Both the position numbers and the translations under genes were made by a program. This document shows, in pieces, positions 34,788 to 44,563 of a DNA stretch of 64,000 nt. The notes beneath the pieces were generated by a model. That model was not told the origin of the DNA, made no database searches, and worked only from the letters and a program-made list of their open reading frames with translations. The stretch covers positions 124,001 to 188,000 of the forward strand of contig BMQD01000011.1 of NCBI GenBank assembly GCA_014647935.1, written 5' to 3'. The first letter of the stretch is position 1. The number at the start of each line of letters is the position of its first letter. Source of the DNA: Planomonospora parontospora (GTDB lineage: Bacteria; Actinomycetota; Actinomycetes; Streptosporangiales; Streptosporangiaceae).

Positions 34788-37082
34788 GTGAGAGGCGAGA
34801 CTCGCTCGTACGCCGCGGCCCGCAGGGAGCGGGCCGCGGACGTCGACCGCTGGCTGACGGACCTGCTCCGCACCGCCTGCGGCACGCCGTACGGGCGTCC
34901 TGGGAAGGGGCCGGACCCGAGGGACGGCAGGAACGGCGACGAGCGCGGCCCCCTGGGCGGGGTCGCGCTCGTCGCGGTCGGGAGCCTGGGCCGCTCGGAG
35001 CTGGCCCCGGGCAGTGACCTGGACCTGGTCCTGCTGCACGACGGGCGCGACGACATCGCCCGCGTCGCCGACCGGGTCTGGTACCCGGTCTGGGACTCCG
35101 GGGTCCGCCTGGACCACTCGGTCCGGACCGTGGAGGAGGCGGCGAAGGTCGCCCGGGAGGACCTCAAGGCGGTGCTCGGGCTGATCCAGGCCCGGCACGT
35201 GGCCGGGGACCCCGAGCTGACGCGCGCGGCGCGCGAGACCGTGCTCTCCGAGTGGCGGGCGGACTCCCGGCGCCGCCTGGGCGAGCTGCGCGAGGCCGCG
35301 GACCGGCGGACGGAGACCAGCGGGGAGCTCGCCTTCCTGCTCGAGCCCGACCTGCGCGACGCGCACGGCGGGCTCCGCGACGTCCAGGCGATGCAGGCCG
35401 TGGCCGCCGCCTGGGTCGCCTCGGCCCCGGGCCCCCGGGTCCGCGAGGCCTACGAGCTCCTGCTCGACGTCCGGCACGGCCTGCACCTGGTGACGGCGCG
35501 CGGCACCGACCGGCTCGTCCTGCAGGAGCAGGACGCGGTCGCCGGGATGCTGGGCCTGCTCGACGCCGAGGCGCTGATGCGCAGGCTCGCCGAGGCGGGC
35601 CGGACGATCGCGCACGCCTTCGACGGCACCTGGCGCACCGTGGACCGGCTGCTGTCGGGGCCCGCGCCGCGAGGGCGCCGGCCGCTCGCCGACGGCGTCG
35701 TCGAGCACGGCGGGGAGGTCGTGCTCGCCCGCGGGGCCGATCCGCGCAAGGACCCGGTGCTCGTGCTGCGCGCGGCGGCCGCCGCCGCCGAGGCGGGGCT
35801 GCCGCTCGCCCCGGCCACCGTGGCCGCGCTGGCCTCCCAGTCCCCGCCGCTCCCGGTGCCCTGGCCGGACGAGGCCCGCGACGCGCTGGTGGCGCTGCTC
35901 GGCGCCGGGCGCGCGGCCGTGCCGGTCTGGGAGGAACTGGACCAGGCCGGCGTGCTGGTCCGGCTGCTGCCCGACTGGGAGCGGGTGCGGCACCGCCCGC
36001 AGCGCAACCCCGTGCACCGCTACACGGTCGACCGCCACCTGATCGAGACCGCGGCCGGGGCCGCCGCGTCCACCCGTGAGGTTTCCCGGCCGGACCTGCT
36101 GCTCATCTGCGCGCTCCTGCACGACATCGGCAAGGGCTATCCCGGCGACCACTCCGACACCGGCGCGGTCGTCGCCCGCGACATCGGCGCCCGGATGGGA
36201 CTGCCCCCGGCGGACGTGGAGATCCTGGAGAGAGTGGTCCGCCACCACCTGCTGCTGCCCGAGACCGCCACCCGGCGCGACCTGGACGACCCGGTGACGA
36301 TCTCCCGGGTGGCCGAGGCGGTCGGCTCGCGCGAGGTGCTGGAGCTGCTCGCCGCCCTGGCCGTGGCCGACGGCAACGCCACCGGGCCCGCCGCGTGGAA
36401 CGCCTGGAAGGCCTCACTGGTCACGGACCTGGTGCGACGGGTGCGCTCGGTGCTGTCCGGGACCCCGCCGCGGCCCGCGCCCTCCCTCTCCGCCGGGCAG
36501 GCGGCCCTGGCCCGGCACGGCGGGGGGGCGGTCCGGGTCAACGGCGGGTCGGTCACCGTGGTCGCCCCCGACCGGTCGGGGCTGCTCTGGAGCGCGGCCG
36601 GGGTGCTCGCCGCGCACTGGATGGTGGTCCGCGCCGCCTCTGCGGCCTCGGCGGGGTCCACCGCCGTGATCGAGTTCTCGGTGGTCCCGGAGTACGGCTC
36701 GCCGCCCGACCCGGCGACGCTGGAGGCCGACCTGCGGCTCGTCCTGGCCGGCCGGCTCGACATCGAGGAGCGCCTCGCCCGCCGTACCCGCTCGCTGCGA
36801 CCGGCCCGGGTGCCGGTCGCGCCGCCCCGGGTCACCCTCGTGGACGACGCGTCCACCACGGCGACCGTCGTGGAAGTACGCGCTCACGACCGTCCGGGGC
36901 TATTGTGGCGGATTGGTAGAGCATTTGGTGAGTGTGGTCTTGACGTGCGCGCTGCGCGTGTGGAGACTCTCGGCGCAGAGGCGGTGGACGTCTTCTACGT
37001 GGTTGACAGGGCTGGACGTCCTCTGACGGACCGGACCCAGCGTGCGCAGGTACGGGATCAGGTCCTCAGCGCTCTGAGATAA
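34788..37082 (+). CDS. glnD: PII nucleotidyltransferase/removing enzyme
   Basis: A 764-residue bifunctional enzyme. The N-terminal nucleotidyltransferase domain holds GSLGRSELAPGSDLDL near 64-79. The central HD domain has HDIGKGYPGDHSD near 445 for removal of the nucleotide. Two ACT domains (VVAPDRSGLLWSAAG near 586 and VRAHDRPGLLWRIGRAFG near 692) sense glutamine. In actinomycetes it adenylylates GlnK. The last 200 nt (after about 36890) are visibly less GC-rich than the rest. It starts with GTG. Confidence 0.95.
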   Translation: MRGETRSYAAARRERAADVDRWLTDLLRTACGTPYGRPGKGPDPRDGRNGDERGPLGGVALVAVGSLGRSELAPGSDLDLVLLHDGRDDIARVADRVWYPVWDSGVRLDHSVRTVEEAAKVAREDLKAVLGLIQARHVAGDPELTRAARETVLSEWRADSRRRLGELREAADRRTETSGELAFLLEPDLRDAHGGLRDVQAMQAVAAAWVASAPGPRVREAYELLLDVRHGLHLVTARGTDRLVLQEQDAVAGMLGLLDAEALMRRLAEAGRTIAHAFDGTWRTVDRLLSGPAPRGRRPLADGVVEHGGEVVLARGADPRKDPVLVLRAAAAAAEAGLPLAPATVAALASQSPPLPVPWPDEARDALVALLGAGRAAVPVWEELDQAGVLVRLLPDWERVRHRPQRNPVHRYTVDRHLIETAAGAAASTREVSRPDLLLICALLHDIGKGYPGDHSDTGAVVARDIGARMGLPPADVEILERVVRHHLLLPETATRRDLDDPVTISRVAEAVGSREVLELLAALAVADGNATGPAAWNAWKASLVTDLVRRVRSVLSGTPPRPAPSLSAGQAALARHGGGAVRVNGGSVTVVAPDRSGLLWSAAGVLAAHWMVVRAASAASAGSTAVIEFSVVPEYGSPPDPATLEADLRLVLAGRLDIEERLARRTRSLRPARVPVAPPRVTLVDDASTTATVVEVRAHDRPGLLWRIGRAFGECGLDVRAARVETLGAEAVDVFYVVDRAGRPLTDRTQRAQVRDQVLSALR

Positions 37083-37213
37083 CCATCGGAAATCAGTCTT
37101 TCGTCGCATCCGTAACGATTAAGTCCGTTTTGTCGGATATGCCGCTTCTGTCCCGTGGGTCTATGGTCTGATGATGGCCACTTGTGTCGTGATGGTGAAG
37201 GGTAGCTAGAGCG

Positions 37214-40200
37214 GTGACGACGGGACCTACCGATAGCGAGACCGCATCGGTGCGCGACCGCGGCAAGCGGCCTGCCGCCCGATTCGGTTTGCGAAACTGG
37301 CGCGTGCGAACGCGTCTCACGGCGCTGATCCTGGTGCCGACCGCGGTGGGCGTGCTGCTCGCCGGAGCGCGGGTGGCCGCCTCCGTCGAGGGTGTCACCG
37401 TGCACCAGCGCACGGCGGCCGCGGCGGAGTACTCCGGCCGCCTGCGCGACCTCGCGCAGGCCATCGGCCTGGAACGTGACCGGGGGGCGTGGGCGGCGTT
37501 CCAGCCCGCGAACAAGGGACTGGAGAGCAGCTTCACCACCCAGCGGAAGGTGGTCGACGATCTGCTGCAGGAGGTCCGGGTGGACCTGCGGGCGATCGAC
37601 GACTCCTACGGCCCCCGAGCGGTCAAGGCCGCCCGTGACGCCGCGTACCAGCTCGAGAGCCTCGGCAAGACCCGTGAGCTGCCCGGCACGGCCCGGGCCG
37701 AGCGCTACGTCTTCCTGATCAACCCGCTGCTCCAGCTGCACGAGGAGCTCACGCTGGTCAGCGACGACCCGGAGATCATCGGCAACACCCGGGGACTCAG
37801 CGCGCTGGCCTACGCCAAGGAGGAGGTCTCCCGGCAGCGGGCCCGCCTGCTGGCCGGCTACTACGCGCCCGCGCTGGTCAACGCGCAGCAGGTCGAGGAG
37901 TTCATCGCCTCGCGGTCGCGGCTGGAGGAGCGCAAGGCCGAGTTCGCCATCGAGGCGGGCGCCGAGAACGGCCAGCTGCTCAGCACCCAGCTGGTGGACG
38001 AGCGGGTGCACCGCGCCGAGCTGACGAAGTCCAAGGCGATCGCGCTGGCGGGCCGCCCGAACGCCTCCGGGCGCCTGCTGAGCGACCTGACCGAGGTCAA
38101 GCAGTGGTTCGGGGACAACACCGAGGTCCTCAACCGGATGAAGAAGGTCGAGACCAAGGTCGCCGGTGACGTGATCACCCGGGCCCGGGAGCTGGAGGAC
38201 GCCGAGCAGCGCGCCGCGATCATCGCGGCCGGCCTGATCCTGACCCTGCTCCTGCTGGTCCTCGGCCTCACCGTCCTCATCGCGCGCTCGATGGTCCTGC
38301 CGCTGCGCCGCCTCCGGGTCGAGGCGCTGGACGTCGCGGGCAACCGGCTCCCCGACGTGGTGCGCAAGCTCCGGATCTCCGGAGAGACCCAGACCCCCGA
38401 GGTCGAGCCCATCTCGGTCGACAGCAGGGACGAGATCGGCGAGGTCGCCAAGGCCTTCGACGAGGTCCACCGCCAGGCCGTACGGCTCGCGGCGGAGGAG
38501 TCCGAGCTCCGGTCCAACATCAGCGCGATGTTCGTCAACCTCTCGCGGCGGACCCAGACTCTGGTGGAGCGGCAGATCTCGCTCATCGACGGTCTGGAGA
38601 AGGGCGAGCAGGACGGCGGCCGGTTGGGCGACCTGTTCAAGCTCGACCACCTGGCCACCCGCATGCGCCGCAACTCCGAGAACCTCCTGGTCCTCGCCGG
38701 CCACGAGCCGACCCGCAGGCGCAGCCAGCCGGCCAAGCTCGTCGACGTCGTCCGCGCCTCCCTGTCGGAGGTCGAGGACTACGAGCGGGTCCAGGTCAAG
38801 GTGCACCGCGCGATCTCGGTCGCCGGAAGCGCCGCCAACGACATCGTCCACCTGGTGGCCGAGCTGGTGGAGAACGCCATCCAGTTCTCCCCCCGGGCCA
38901 GCCAGGTCGTCGTCTCCAGCAGCATGATCGAGGGCGGCGGCGCGCTGCTCGCGGTCAGCGACGCGGGCATCGGCATGACCGCCGAGGAGCTCGTCGAGAC
39001 CAACCGGCGGCTGGCCGACCCGCCCGTCGTGGACGTGTCGGTGTCGCGGCGGATGGGCCTGTTCGTGGTCGGCCGCCTGGCCTTGCGCCACGGCATCCGC
39101 GTCCAGCTCCGCCCGCAGGAGACCGGCGGTCTCATCGCCATGGTCCTCTTCCCGCCGGAGCTCGTCGTCGAGGCGACGAACCCGGTCCCGGCCGCCTCGT
39201 GGGGGTCGGAGTCGCTCACCTCGCAGAGCTCGTTCGGCCAGGCGTCGCTGAGCGCGAACCCGTTCAGCCAGGCGGCTCTGAGCCAGGGCTCGTTCGGCCA
39301 GGCGTCGATGGACCAGGGCCAGGCGTCCGCGGGCCAGAACCCGTTCGGCCAGATCCCCGGACAGGGCGCGTACGGCCAGGCCTCCATGGACCGGTCGGTG
39401 GACCGGGGTTCCTTCGGCCAGGCGTCGATGGACCAGCCGATGGACCAGCCGGCGGACCGGAGCCCGTTCGGTCAGGGCTCGTTCGGCCAGACCTCCGCGG
39501 ACCAGGGTTCGTTCGGCCGGCCTCCCGCGCCGCAGGCGCCGTCGTTCGGTTCCGCCGACCAGCCGCTCCCCGAGCGGCGGCCGGCGCAGGCGGCCCCCTT
39601 CGGGGCGCCGCCGCAGAGCACCGAGGCACCCCTGCCGAAGCGCCAGGTCGGCGCGTCGAACGGCAACGGAGCCTCCGCGGGCGGCGGGGACGGCGTCGCG
39701 GGCGCGTTCTCGGCGTGGGGGCAGGCCTCCCACGACGACCCCGTCACCGCCTCGATGCCGGCGGTCGGAGTCTCCCCGCTCGAACCCGAGCAGGAGGAGT
39801 TCCTGCCGATCTTCGCCTCGGTCGAGTCGGCCTGGTTCCGCAGGGCCGACGGCCCCGCGGAGCCCGGGGACGCCGAGGCCGTCGAGAACGCCGGGAACGC
39901 TGAGGACGCCGAGGACGCCGAGGACGCCGGGCGTCCGGACAGGGCGGAGCGGCACATCGAAGCCGCGCCTCCCGTCGTGGAGCGCGTGCCCGAGGCCGTA
40001 CCGGCTCCCGAACCGGTGCCCGCGCCGGTCAGGGAGGCGGTCCCCGCATCGGTCCAGGGCCCGGCCGTCACCCCGCTCCGGCGGACGATCCCGGCCCGCC
40101 AGCCGGAGAACTGGCAGACCCCGGCGGACGCGGGCTGGCAGGCCGCCCAGGCGGCCAGCGACCCCAGCCTCGGCGGGATCACCGCCGCGGGCCTGCCCAA

Positions 40201-40387
40201 GCGGACCCCCAAGGCCAACCTGGTGCCGGGTGCCGCGGCCAGCGCACCGTCGACGCCGATGCCCCCGATCTCGCCCGAGCGGGTGCGGAACAGGTTGTCG
40301 AGCTTCCAGCAGGGCGTGCGGCGGGGCCGTGCGGAACTATATGAGGACACCGCCAAGAACGTGGCGGAAAAGGAGGAGGGCCAGTGA
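37214..40387 (+). CDS. cvnA: Conservon sensor kinase-like protein CvnA (first copy)
   Basis: A 1057-residue membrane protein. TM1 is at about 33-55, then an extracytoplasmic nitrate/nitrite-sensing (NIT)-type helical domain, TM2 near 337-358, and HAMP. The helix FKLDHLATRMRRNSENLLVLAG near 477 fits the dimerisation/phosphoacceptor region. The HATPase domain has an N-box HLVAELVENAIQFSP near 545 and DAGIGM. The 400-residue tail is low complexity, with SFGQAS repeats and an acidic NAEDAEDAED stretch, then motifs LPIFASVES and LPKRTPKANLVPG, ending SFQQGVRRGR. It heads a complete conservon, whose products are thought to form a membrane complex like eukaryotic G-protein-coupled signalling. The stop overlaps cvnB (GTGA). 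Confidence 0.92.
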   Translation: MTTGPTDSETASVRDRGKRPAARFGLRNWRVRTRLTALILVPTAVGVLLAGARVAASVEGVTVHQRTAAAAEYSGRLRDLAQAIGLERDRGAWAAFQPANKGLESSFTTQRKVVDDLLQEVRVDLRAIDDSYGPRAVKAARDAAYQLESLGKTRELPGTARAERYVFLINPLLQLHEELTLVSDDPEIIGNTRGLSALAYAKEEVSRQRARLLAGYYAPALVNAQQVEEFIASRSRLEERKAEFAIEAGAENGQLLSTQLVDERVHRAELTKSKAIALAGRPNASGRLLSDLTEVKQWFGDNTEVLNRMKKVETKVAGDVITRARELEDAEQRAAIIAAGLILTLLLLVLGLTVLIARSMVLPLRRLRVEALDVAGNRLPDVVRKLRISGETQTPEVEPISVDSRDEIGEVAKAFDEVHRQAVRLAAEESELRSNISAMFVNLSRRTQTLVERQISLIDGLEKGEQDGGRLGDLFKLDHLATRMRRNSENLLVLAGHEPTRRRSQPAKLVDVVRASLSEVEDYERVQVKVHRAISVAGSAANDIVHLVAELVENAIQFSPRASQVVVSSSMIEGGGALLAVSDAGIGMTAEELVETNRRLADPPVVDVSVSRRMGLFVVGRLALRHGIRVQLRPQETGGLIAMVLFPPELVVEATNPVPAASWGSESLTSQSSFGQASLSANPFSQAALSQGSFGQASMDQGQASAGQNPFGQIPGQGAYGQASMDRSVDRGSFGQASMDQPMDQPADRSPFGQGSFGQTSADQGSFGRPPAPQAPSFGSADQPLPERRPAQAAPFGAPPQSTEAPLPKRQVGASNGNGASAGGGDGVAGAFSAWGQASHDDPVTASMPAVGVSPLEPEQEEFLPIFASVESAWFRRADGPAEPGDAEAVENAGNAEDAEDAEDAGRPDRAERHIEAAPPVVERVPEAVPAPEPVPAPVREAVPASVQGPAVTPLRRTIPARQPENWQTPADAGWQAAQAASDPSLGGITAAGLPKRTPKANLVPGAAASAPSTPMPPISPERVRNRLSSFQQGVRRGRAELYEDTAKNVAEKEEGQ
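39229..39520 (+). repeat. Degenerate tandem repeats in cvnA encoding SFGQAS-type units
   Basis: The unit TCGTTCGGCCAGGCGTCG and variants recur about ten times, encoding S/P-F-G-Q-A-S-M/L with MDQ-type spacers. A second short 9-bp GAGGACGCC repeat lies near 39900-39925. Both are in the disordered tail and keep the reading frame. Confidence 0.8.
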
Positions 40388-40806
40388 CTACTCTGAGCCA
40401 TGAGGCCCGCAGGTTCGACTGGCTGATCACCGAGTTCGTCCGGGGCACCCCAGGTGTCGCGCACGCGGTGGTCGTGTCGGCCGACGGCCTGCGGATCGCC
40501 AGCTCCGAGGGGTTCCCGGACGACCGGGCCGACCAGCTCGCCGCCGTGGCCGCCGGGCTGCTCAGCCTGACCGTGGGCGCGTCCCGCGTGTTCGAGGGCG
40601 GCGCGGTCACCCAGACGGTGGTCGAGATGGAGCGCGGTCTGCTGCTGGTCATGGCGATCAGCGACGGTTCCGTGCTCGCCGTGCTGGCTTCGCCCGAGTG
40701 CGACATGGGCCTGGTGGCCTACCAGATGACCCTGCTCGTCGACCGGGCCGGCCAGGTCCTCACGCCGGCGATCCGGGCCGAGCTGCAGTCCTCGCGGGGG
40801 CGCTGA
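40384..40806 (+). CDS. cvnB: Conservon roadblock/LC7 protein CvnB
   Basis: A 140-residue roadblock/LC7 domain protein (DWLITEFVRGTPGVAHAVVVSADGLRIASSEG...). Roadblock proteins interact with small GTPases and act as regulators or scaffolds. It starts with GTG overlapping cvnA and ends with TGATG, which suggests coupling to an original cvnC start at 40806. It is the second gene of the cvnABCD series. Confidence 0.93.
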   Translation: MTTLSHEARRFDWLITEFVRGTPGVAHAVVVSADGLRIASSEGFPDDRADQLAAVAAGLLSLTVGASRVFEGGAVTQTVVEMERGLLLVMAISDGSVLAVLASPECDMGLVAYQMTLLVDRAGQVLTPAIRAELQSSRGR

Positions 40807-40890
40807 TGACCGGGTCGGCACACACTCGGCGAGCCGGGAGCGCGCGGACCGCCCGTCCGTCCGCCCCGGCGTCCGCACCTGGAGAGGGCC

Positions 40891-41253
40891 GTGCTGGGCG
40901 TTGACGGAACCGGGGACGAGGAGCCCCTGTTCCGTCCGTACGCGGTGACCGGCGGTCGCGCCGAGCCGCGCTATCACATGGCGATGGAGACCCTGGTCTC
41001 CTCCTCCCCCATCATGGACGAGGAGCTGGCCCTGCTCACCCCCGAGCAGGACGCCATCATCAGGCTCTGCCGCTCGTTCCGGTCGGTCGCCGAGATCTCG
41101 GCGCTGCTCCGGGTCCCGCTCGGCGTGGCCCGCGTACTGGTGGCGGACATGGCGGACGAGGGTCTCGTCCGCCTCCACCAGCCGCGTCTCGACCAGGGAC
41201 AACCGGATCTCAACATGCTCGAAAGGGTGCTCAGTGGACTTCGCAGGCTCTAA
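40891..41253 (+). CDS. cvnC: Conservon DUF742 protein CvnC
   Basis: A 120-residue DUF742 protein with the core PLFRPYAVTGGRAEPRYHMAMETLV and a winged-helix-like IIRLCRSFRSVAEISALLRVPLGVARVLVADMADEGLV. GTG 40891 follows GGAGAGGG. The 84 nt before it hold an open frame from ATG 40806 (MTGSAHTRRAGS...) in a different frame, so the ancestral N-terminus may have been cut off by a frameshift near 40885-40895. It overlaps cvnD by 20 nt. Confidence 0.85.
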   Translation: MLGVDGTGDEEPLFRPYAVTGGRAEPRYHMAMETLVSSSPIMDEELALLTPEQDAIIRLCRSFRSVAEISALLRVPLGVARVLVADMADEGLVRLHQPRLDQGQPDLNMLERVLSGLRRL

Positions 41254-41821
41254 CCGCGGCGGCCTGACATCGACGAAGATCGTCGTAGCAGGCGGGTTCG
41301 GCGTCGGCAAGACCACGTTCGTGGGCGCCGTCTCGGAGATCCTCCCGCTGACCACGGAAGCGGTCATGACGGAGGCGAGCTCGGGCGTCGACGACCTGGG
41401 GCTCACGCCGACCAAGTCGACCACCACGGTCGCCATGGACTTCGGCCGCCTGTCCCTGGACCAGGACCTGATCCTGTACCTGTTCGGCACGCCCGGGCAG
41501 CACCGGTTCTGGTTCATGTGGGACGACCTGGTCCGCGGCGCCATCGGCGCGGTGGTCCTGATCGACACCCGCCGTCTGGCCGACGGCTTCCCGGCGATCG
41601 ACTACTTCGAGGAGGCCAAGCTCCCCTTCGTGGTCGGCATCAACGGCTGGGACGGGCAGTTCCCGCACTCGGAGGACGAGGTGCGCGAGGCCCTGGCGCT
41701 CGCCCCGCACGTCCCCATCGTGCGCACCGACGCCCGCTCCCGCGACTCCGTGAAGAGCACGCTCATCACGCTGGTCGAGCACGTCCTGCGGGTGCGCGCC
41801 GCCTACGGCATGTCGGTCTGA
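41234..41821 (+). CDS. cvnD: Conservon Ras-like GTPase CvnD
   Basis: A 195-residue small GTP-binding protein. The P-loop GGFGVGKTTFVG is at about 20-31, switch threonines lie in KSTTTVAMDFG, the G3-like block is LYLFGTPGQHRF, and G4-like is VGINGWD. It cycles between GTP and GDP and is thought to interact with CvnA-C at the membrane. It starts with GTG inside cvnC. A perfect hairpin ends the operon 15 bp after the stop. Confidence 0.95.
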   Translation: MDFAGSNRGGLTSTKIVVAGGFGVGKTTFVGAVSEILPLTTEAVMTEASSGVDDLGLTPTKSTTTVAMDFGRLSLDQDLILYLFGTPGQHRFWFMWDDLVRGAIGAVVLIDTRRLADGFPAIDYFEEAKLPFVVGINGWDGQFPHSEDEVREALALAPHVPIVRTDARSRDSVKSTLITLVEHVLRVRAAYGMSV

Positions 41822-41835
41822 CGGCCCCCGGCCCG

Positions 41836-41867
41836 GCCGGTACGGCTCCCGCGGGAGCCGTACCGGC
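41836..41867. terminator. Perfect 32-bp palindromic terminator between cvnD and betA
   Basis: GCCGGTACGGCTCCC and its exact complement flank GC, giving a 16-bp perfect palindrome arm on each side. It lies between convergent operons and can serve both. Confidence 0.8.
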
Positions 41868-41893
41868 TTCCGGCGTCCCCCGGGCGCCGGGGC

Positions 41894-43522
41894 TCAGCCG
41901 GGGTGGCGGTGGAACTCCACGGGTTCGGGCGGCAGCGGGGTGACGCCGAGGATCAGGTCGGCGGCCTTCTCGGCGAGCATCATCACCGGGGCGTAGATGT
42001 TGCCGTTGGTGATGTACGGCATGGCCGAGGCGTCCACCACGCGCAGGCCCTCCACCCCGTGGACCCGCATCGACGCCGGGTCCACCACGGACATCTCGTC
42101 GGTGCCCATCCGGCAGGTGCACGAGGGGTGCAGGGCGGTCTCCCCGTCGCGGGCGACCCAGTCGAGGATCTGCTCGTCGCTCCGCACGGCCGGGCCGGGG
42201 GAGATCTCGCCCCCGTCGAAGGGGGCGAAGGCCGGCTGGGAGAGGATCTCCCGGGCCTTGCCGACCGCCTCGACCCACTCGCGCCGGTCGGCGGCGGTGG
42301 ACAGGTAGTTGAACCGGAGGGCGGGTTTGACGCGAGGGTCGGCGGACCTGATCCGCACGCTGCCGCGCGAGTCGGAGTACATCGGGCCGACGTGGACCTG
42401 GTATCCGTGGCCGGTGGCCGGGGCCGAGCCGTCGTAGCGGATCGCGATCGGCAGGAAGTGGAACATCAGGTTCGGGTAGGCGACGTCGTCGTTGGAGCGG
42501 ATGAACCCGCCGGCCTCGAAGTGGTTGCTCGCGCCCGGCCCCGAGCGGCGCAGCAGCCAGTCCGCGCCGATGAGCGGCCGCCGCCACCGGGCCAGGGCCG
42601 GCGCCATGGAGACGGGCCGGAGGCAGGCGTGCTGGACGTAGACCTCCAGGTGGTCCTGGAGGTTCTCGCCCACGCCCGGCAGGTGGTGCACGACCTCGAT
42701 GCCGAGCCCCTTCAGCAGATCGGCGTCGCCCACGCCGGACAGCTGGAGCAGCTGCGGGGAGTTGACCGCCCCGCCGCACAGGATCACCTCGCCCGCGCGG
42801 ACCCGCTTGCCGTCGAACTCGACGCCGACCGCCCGGTTCCCCTGGAAGACGACCTTCGAGACGTGGGCGCGGGTCCGCACGGTGAGGTTGGGGCGGTCCA
42901 GCACCGGGTGCAGGTAGGCGCGGGCGGCGCTCAGCCGGCGGCCGCGGTGCAGGTTGCGGTCGAAGGCGGCGAAGCCCTCCTGGCGGTAGCCGTTCACGTC
43001 GTCGGTGAGCGGGTGGCCCGCCTGCCGTACCGCCTCGAAGAACGCGTCGTACAGCGGGCCCTCGGCCGGGCCGCGCTCCAGGACGAGCGGGCCGCCGTGC
43101 CCGCGGAACGGGGTCCCGGGGTCGGCCAGGCAGTTCTCCATGCGCTTGAAGTACGGCAGGCAGTGGGCGTAGTCCCAGTCCGCCATCCCGGGGTCGGCCG
43201 CCCACCGCTCGTAGTCCAGCGGGTTGCCGCGCTGGAAGATCATGCCGTTGATGCTGCTGGAACCGCCGAGGACCTTGCCGCGGGCGTGGTAGACGCGGCG
43301 GCCGTGCATGTGCGGCTCGGGCTCGGACTCGTAGCGCCAGTCGTAGAAGCGGCTGCCGATGGGGAACATCAGCGCGGCCGGCATGTGGATGAACACGTCC
43401 CACCGGTGGTCGGGACGGCCCGCCTCCAGGACCAGCACGCGCACCGACGGGTCGGCGCTCAGCCGGTTCGCCAGGGCGGAGCCGGCCGAGCCGCCGCCGA
43501 CGATGACGTAGTCGTAGCTCAC
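41894..43522 (-). CDS. betA: GMC-family choline dehydrogenase-like oxidoreductase
   Basis: A 542-residue FAD-dependent GMC oxidoreductase. The ADP-binding motif [13 protein letters not shown] starts at residue 6, [11 protein letters not shown] (GMC signature 1) is near 90, and [15 protein letters not shown] (signature 2) near 253. The C-terminal catalytic region has HPSCTCRMG and [17 protein letters not shown]. The product is probably betaine aldehyde or betaine from choline, given the betaine-type ABC transporter upstream in the same operon. Its GTG overlaps the stop of the binding-protein gene (GTGA). No betaine aldehyde dehydrogenase is in the operon. Confidence 0.85.
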   Translation of the reverse strand: MSYDYVIVGGGSAGSALANRLSADPSVRVLVLEAGRPDHRWDVFIHMPAALMFPIGSRFYDWRYESEPEPHMHGRRVYHARGKVLGGSSSINGMIFQRGNPLDYERWAADPGMADWDYAHCLPYFKRMENCLADPGTPFRGHGGPLVLERGPAEGPLYDAFFEAVRQAGHPLTDDVNGYRQEGFAAFDRNLHRGRRLSAARAYLHPVLDRPNLTVRTRAHVSKVVFQGNRAVGVEFDGKRVRAGEVILCGGAVNSPQLLQLSGVGDADLLKGLGIEVVHHLPGVGENLQDHLEVYVQHACLRPVSMAPALARWRRPLIGADWLLRRSGPGASNHFEAGGFIRSNDDVAYPNLMFHFLPIAIRYDGSAPATGHGYQVHVGPMYSDSRGSVRIRSADPRVKPALRFNYLSTAADRREWVEAVGKAREILSQPAFAPFDGGEISPGPAVRSDEQILDWVARDGETALHPSCTCRMGTDEMSVVDPASMRVHGVEGLRVVDASAMPYITNGNIYAPVMMLAEKAADLILGVTPLPPEPVEFHRHPG

Positions 43523-44502
43523 CGGGGCATCCAGTCCTTCCAGACGATCCTGTTGGCGTCGACCCAGGCGCGGGCCGCCTCCTCGGCGGACATGCCGCCC
43601 TCGGTCATGTCCCGGGCCACGGCGTTCTGGTGCGCGTTGGTCCAGGAGAAGTTACGGACCAGCTCGTAGGCCTTTCCGCCGGTGTCGGCGAACCGCCTGC
43701 TGACGATTTTGTCCAGCAGATAGGGCGGGTAGTCGCAGGCGACCTTTTCGGCGTCGGCGTCGCAGCCGATTGCATAGGGGGGGAGGTTGACCTTGACCAG
43801 TTTCACCTGGGTGAACAGCCACTGCGGTTCGTAGAAGTACATCAGCAGCGGTTCGCGCCGCGCGGTCGCGCGCCGGGCGGCCTTTATCAGGGCGTCCTCG
43901 CTGCCCGAGTAGACGACCTTGTAGTCGAGGTCGAGATTGCGCACCAGGGCCTCGTCGTTGGTGACGTAGGACGGGTCCCCGTCGAGGATCTGACCCTGGT
44001 TCCCCGTCTTCGCGGTCCGGAAGAGCGGCGCGTACTTGTTGAGATTTCGCCAGTCCGTGATGTCCGGATATTTCTCGGCCATCCACTGCGGGACGTACCA
44101 GCCGATGATGCCCTTGTTGCCGTTCCGGCCGGCGGAGACCGCGACCTTCTTCTCCTCTATGTAGGTCTTCTTCTCCGCCTCCCGTCCCCAGTTCTCGACG
44201 ATGACGTCGACCGTGCCCTGCTCGAAGGCCTCCCACGACCGGGCCTCGGTCAGCTCCACCTCCTGCACCTCGTAGCCGAGCTCGCGCTCCAGCAGCAGCG
44301 CGAGGACCGCGGCGCTGGCCCGGTAGCCGGCCCAGTCGTTGATCGCGATCCGCACGGTGCCGCCGGTCCGCTCCGGGGCGGCCTGCTGCGCGCTGCACGA
44401 GGTGAGCAGGAGCAGCACCGCGAGCCCGGCGGGCCCCGCGGCGGGAGCCGTACGCCGCCGCCCGCCCGGCGGGACGTTCTTGCGTCTCATGAAAAGCCTC
44501 AT
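43519..44502 (-). CDS. Glycine-betaine/choline-binding lipoprotein (OpuAC/ProX type), copy 1
   Basis: A 327-residue substrate-binding lipoprotein. The N-terminus is basic, then hydrophobic, with a lipobox ending at Cys36 (LLTSC). The mature part begins [19 protein letters not shown] and carries aromatic residues ([12 protein letters not shown]) typical of quaternary-ammonium binding. It is a clear paralogue of the next gene, over the whole length, but with different residues around [19 protein letters not shown] lies five nt before ATG 44502. It is translated coupled to betA, so it may bind choline. Confidence 0.9.
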   Translation of the reverse strand: MRLFMRRKNVPPGGRRRTAPAAGPAGLAVLLLLTSCSAQQAAPERTGGTVRIAINDWAGYRASAAVLALLLERELGYEVQEVELTEARSWEAFEQGTVDVIVENWGREAEKKTYIEEKKVAVSAGRNGNKGIIGWYVPQWMAEKYPDITDWRNLNKYAPLFRTAKTGNQGQILDGDPSYVTNDEALVRNLDLDYKVVYSGSEDALIKAARRATARREPLLMYFYEPQWLFTQVKLVKVNLPPYAIGCDADAEKVACDYPPYLLDKIVSRRFADTGGKAYELVRNFSWTNAHQNAVARDMTEGGMSAEEAARAWVDANRIVWKDWMPR

Positions 44503-44563
44503 GTCGACCTCCGCGACTCGGGCCCGGCGGGGCGGCGGGACCGCCCCGCCGGGCCGGACCCGC

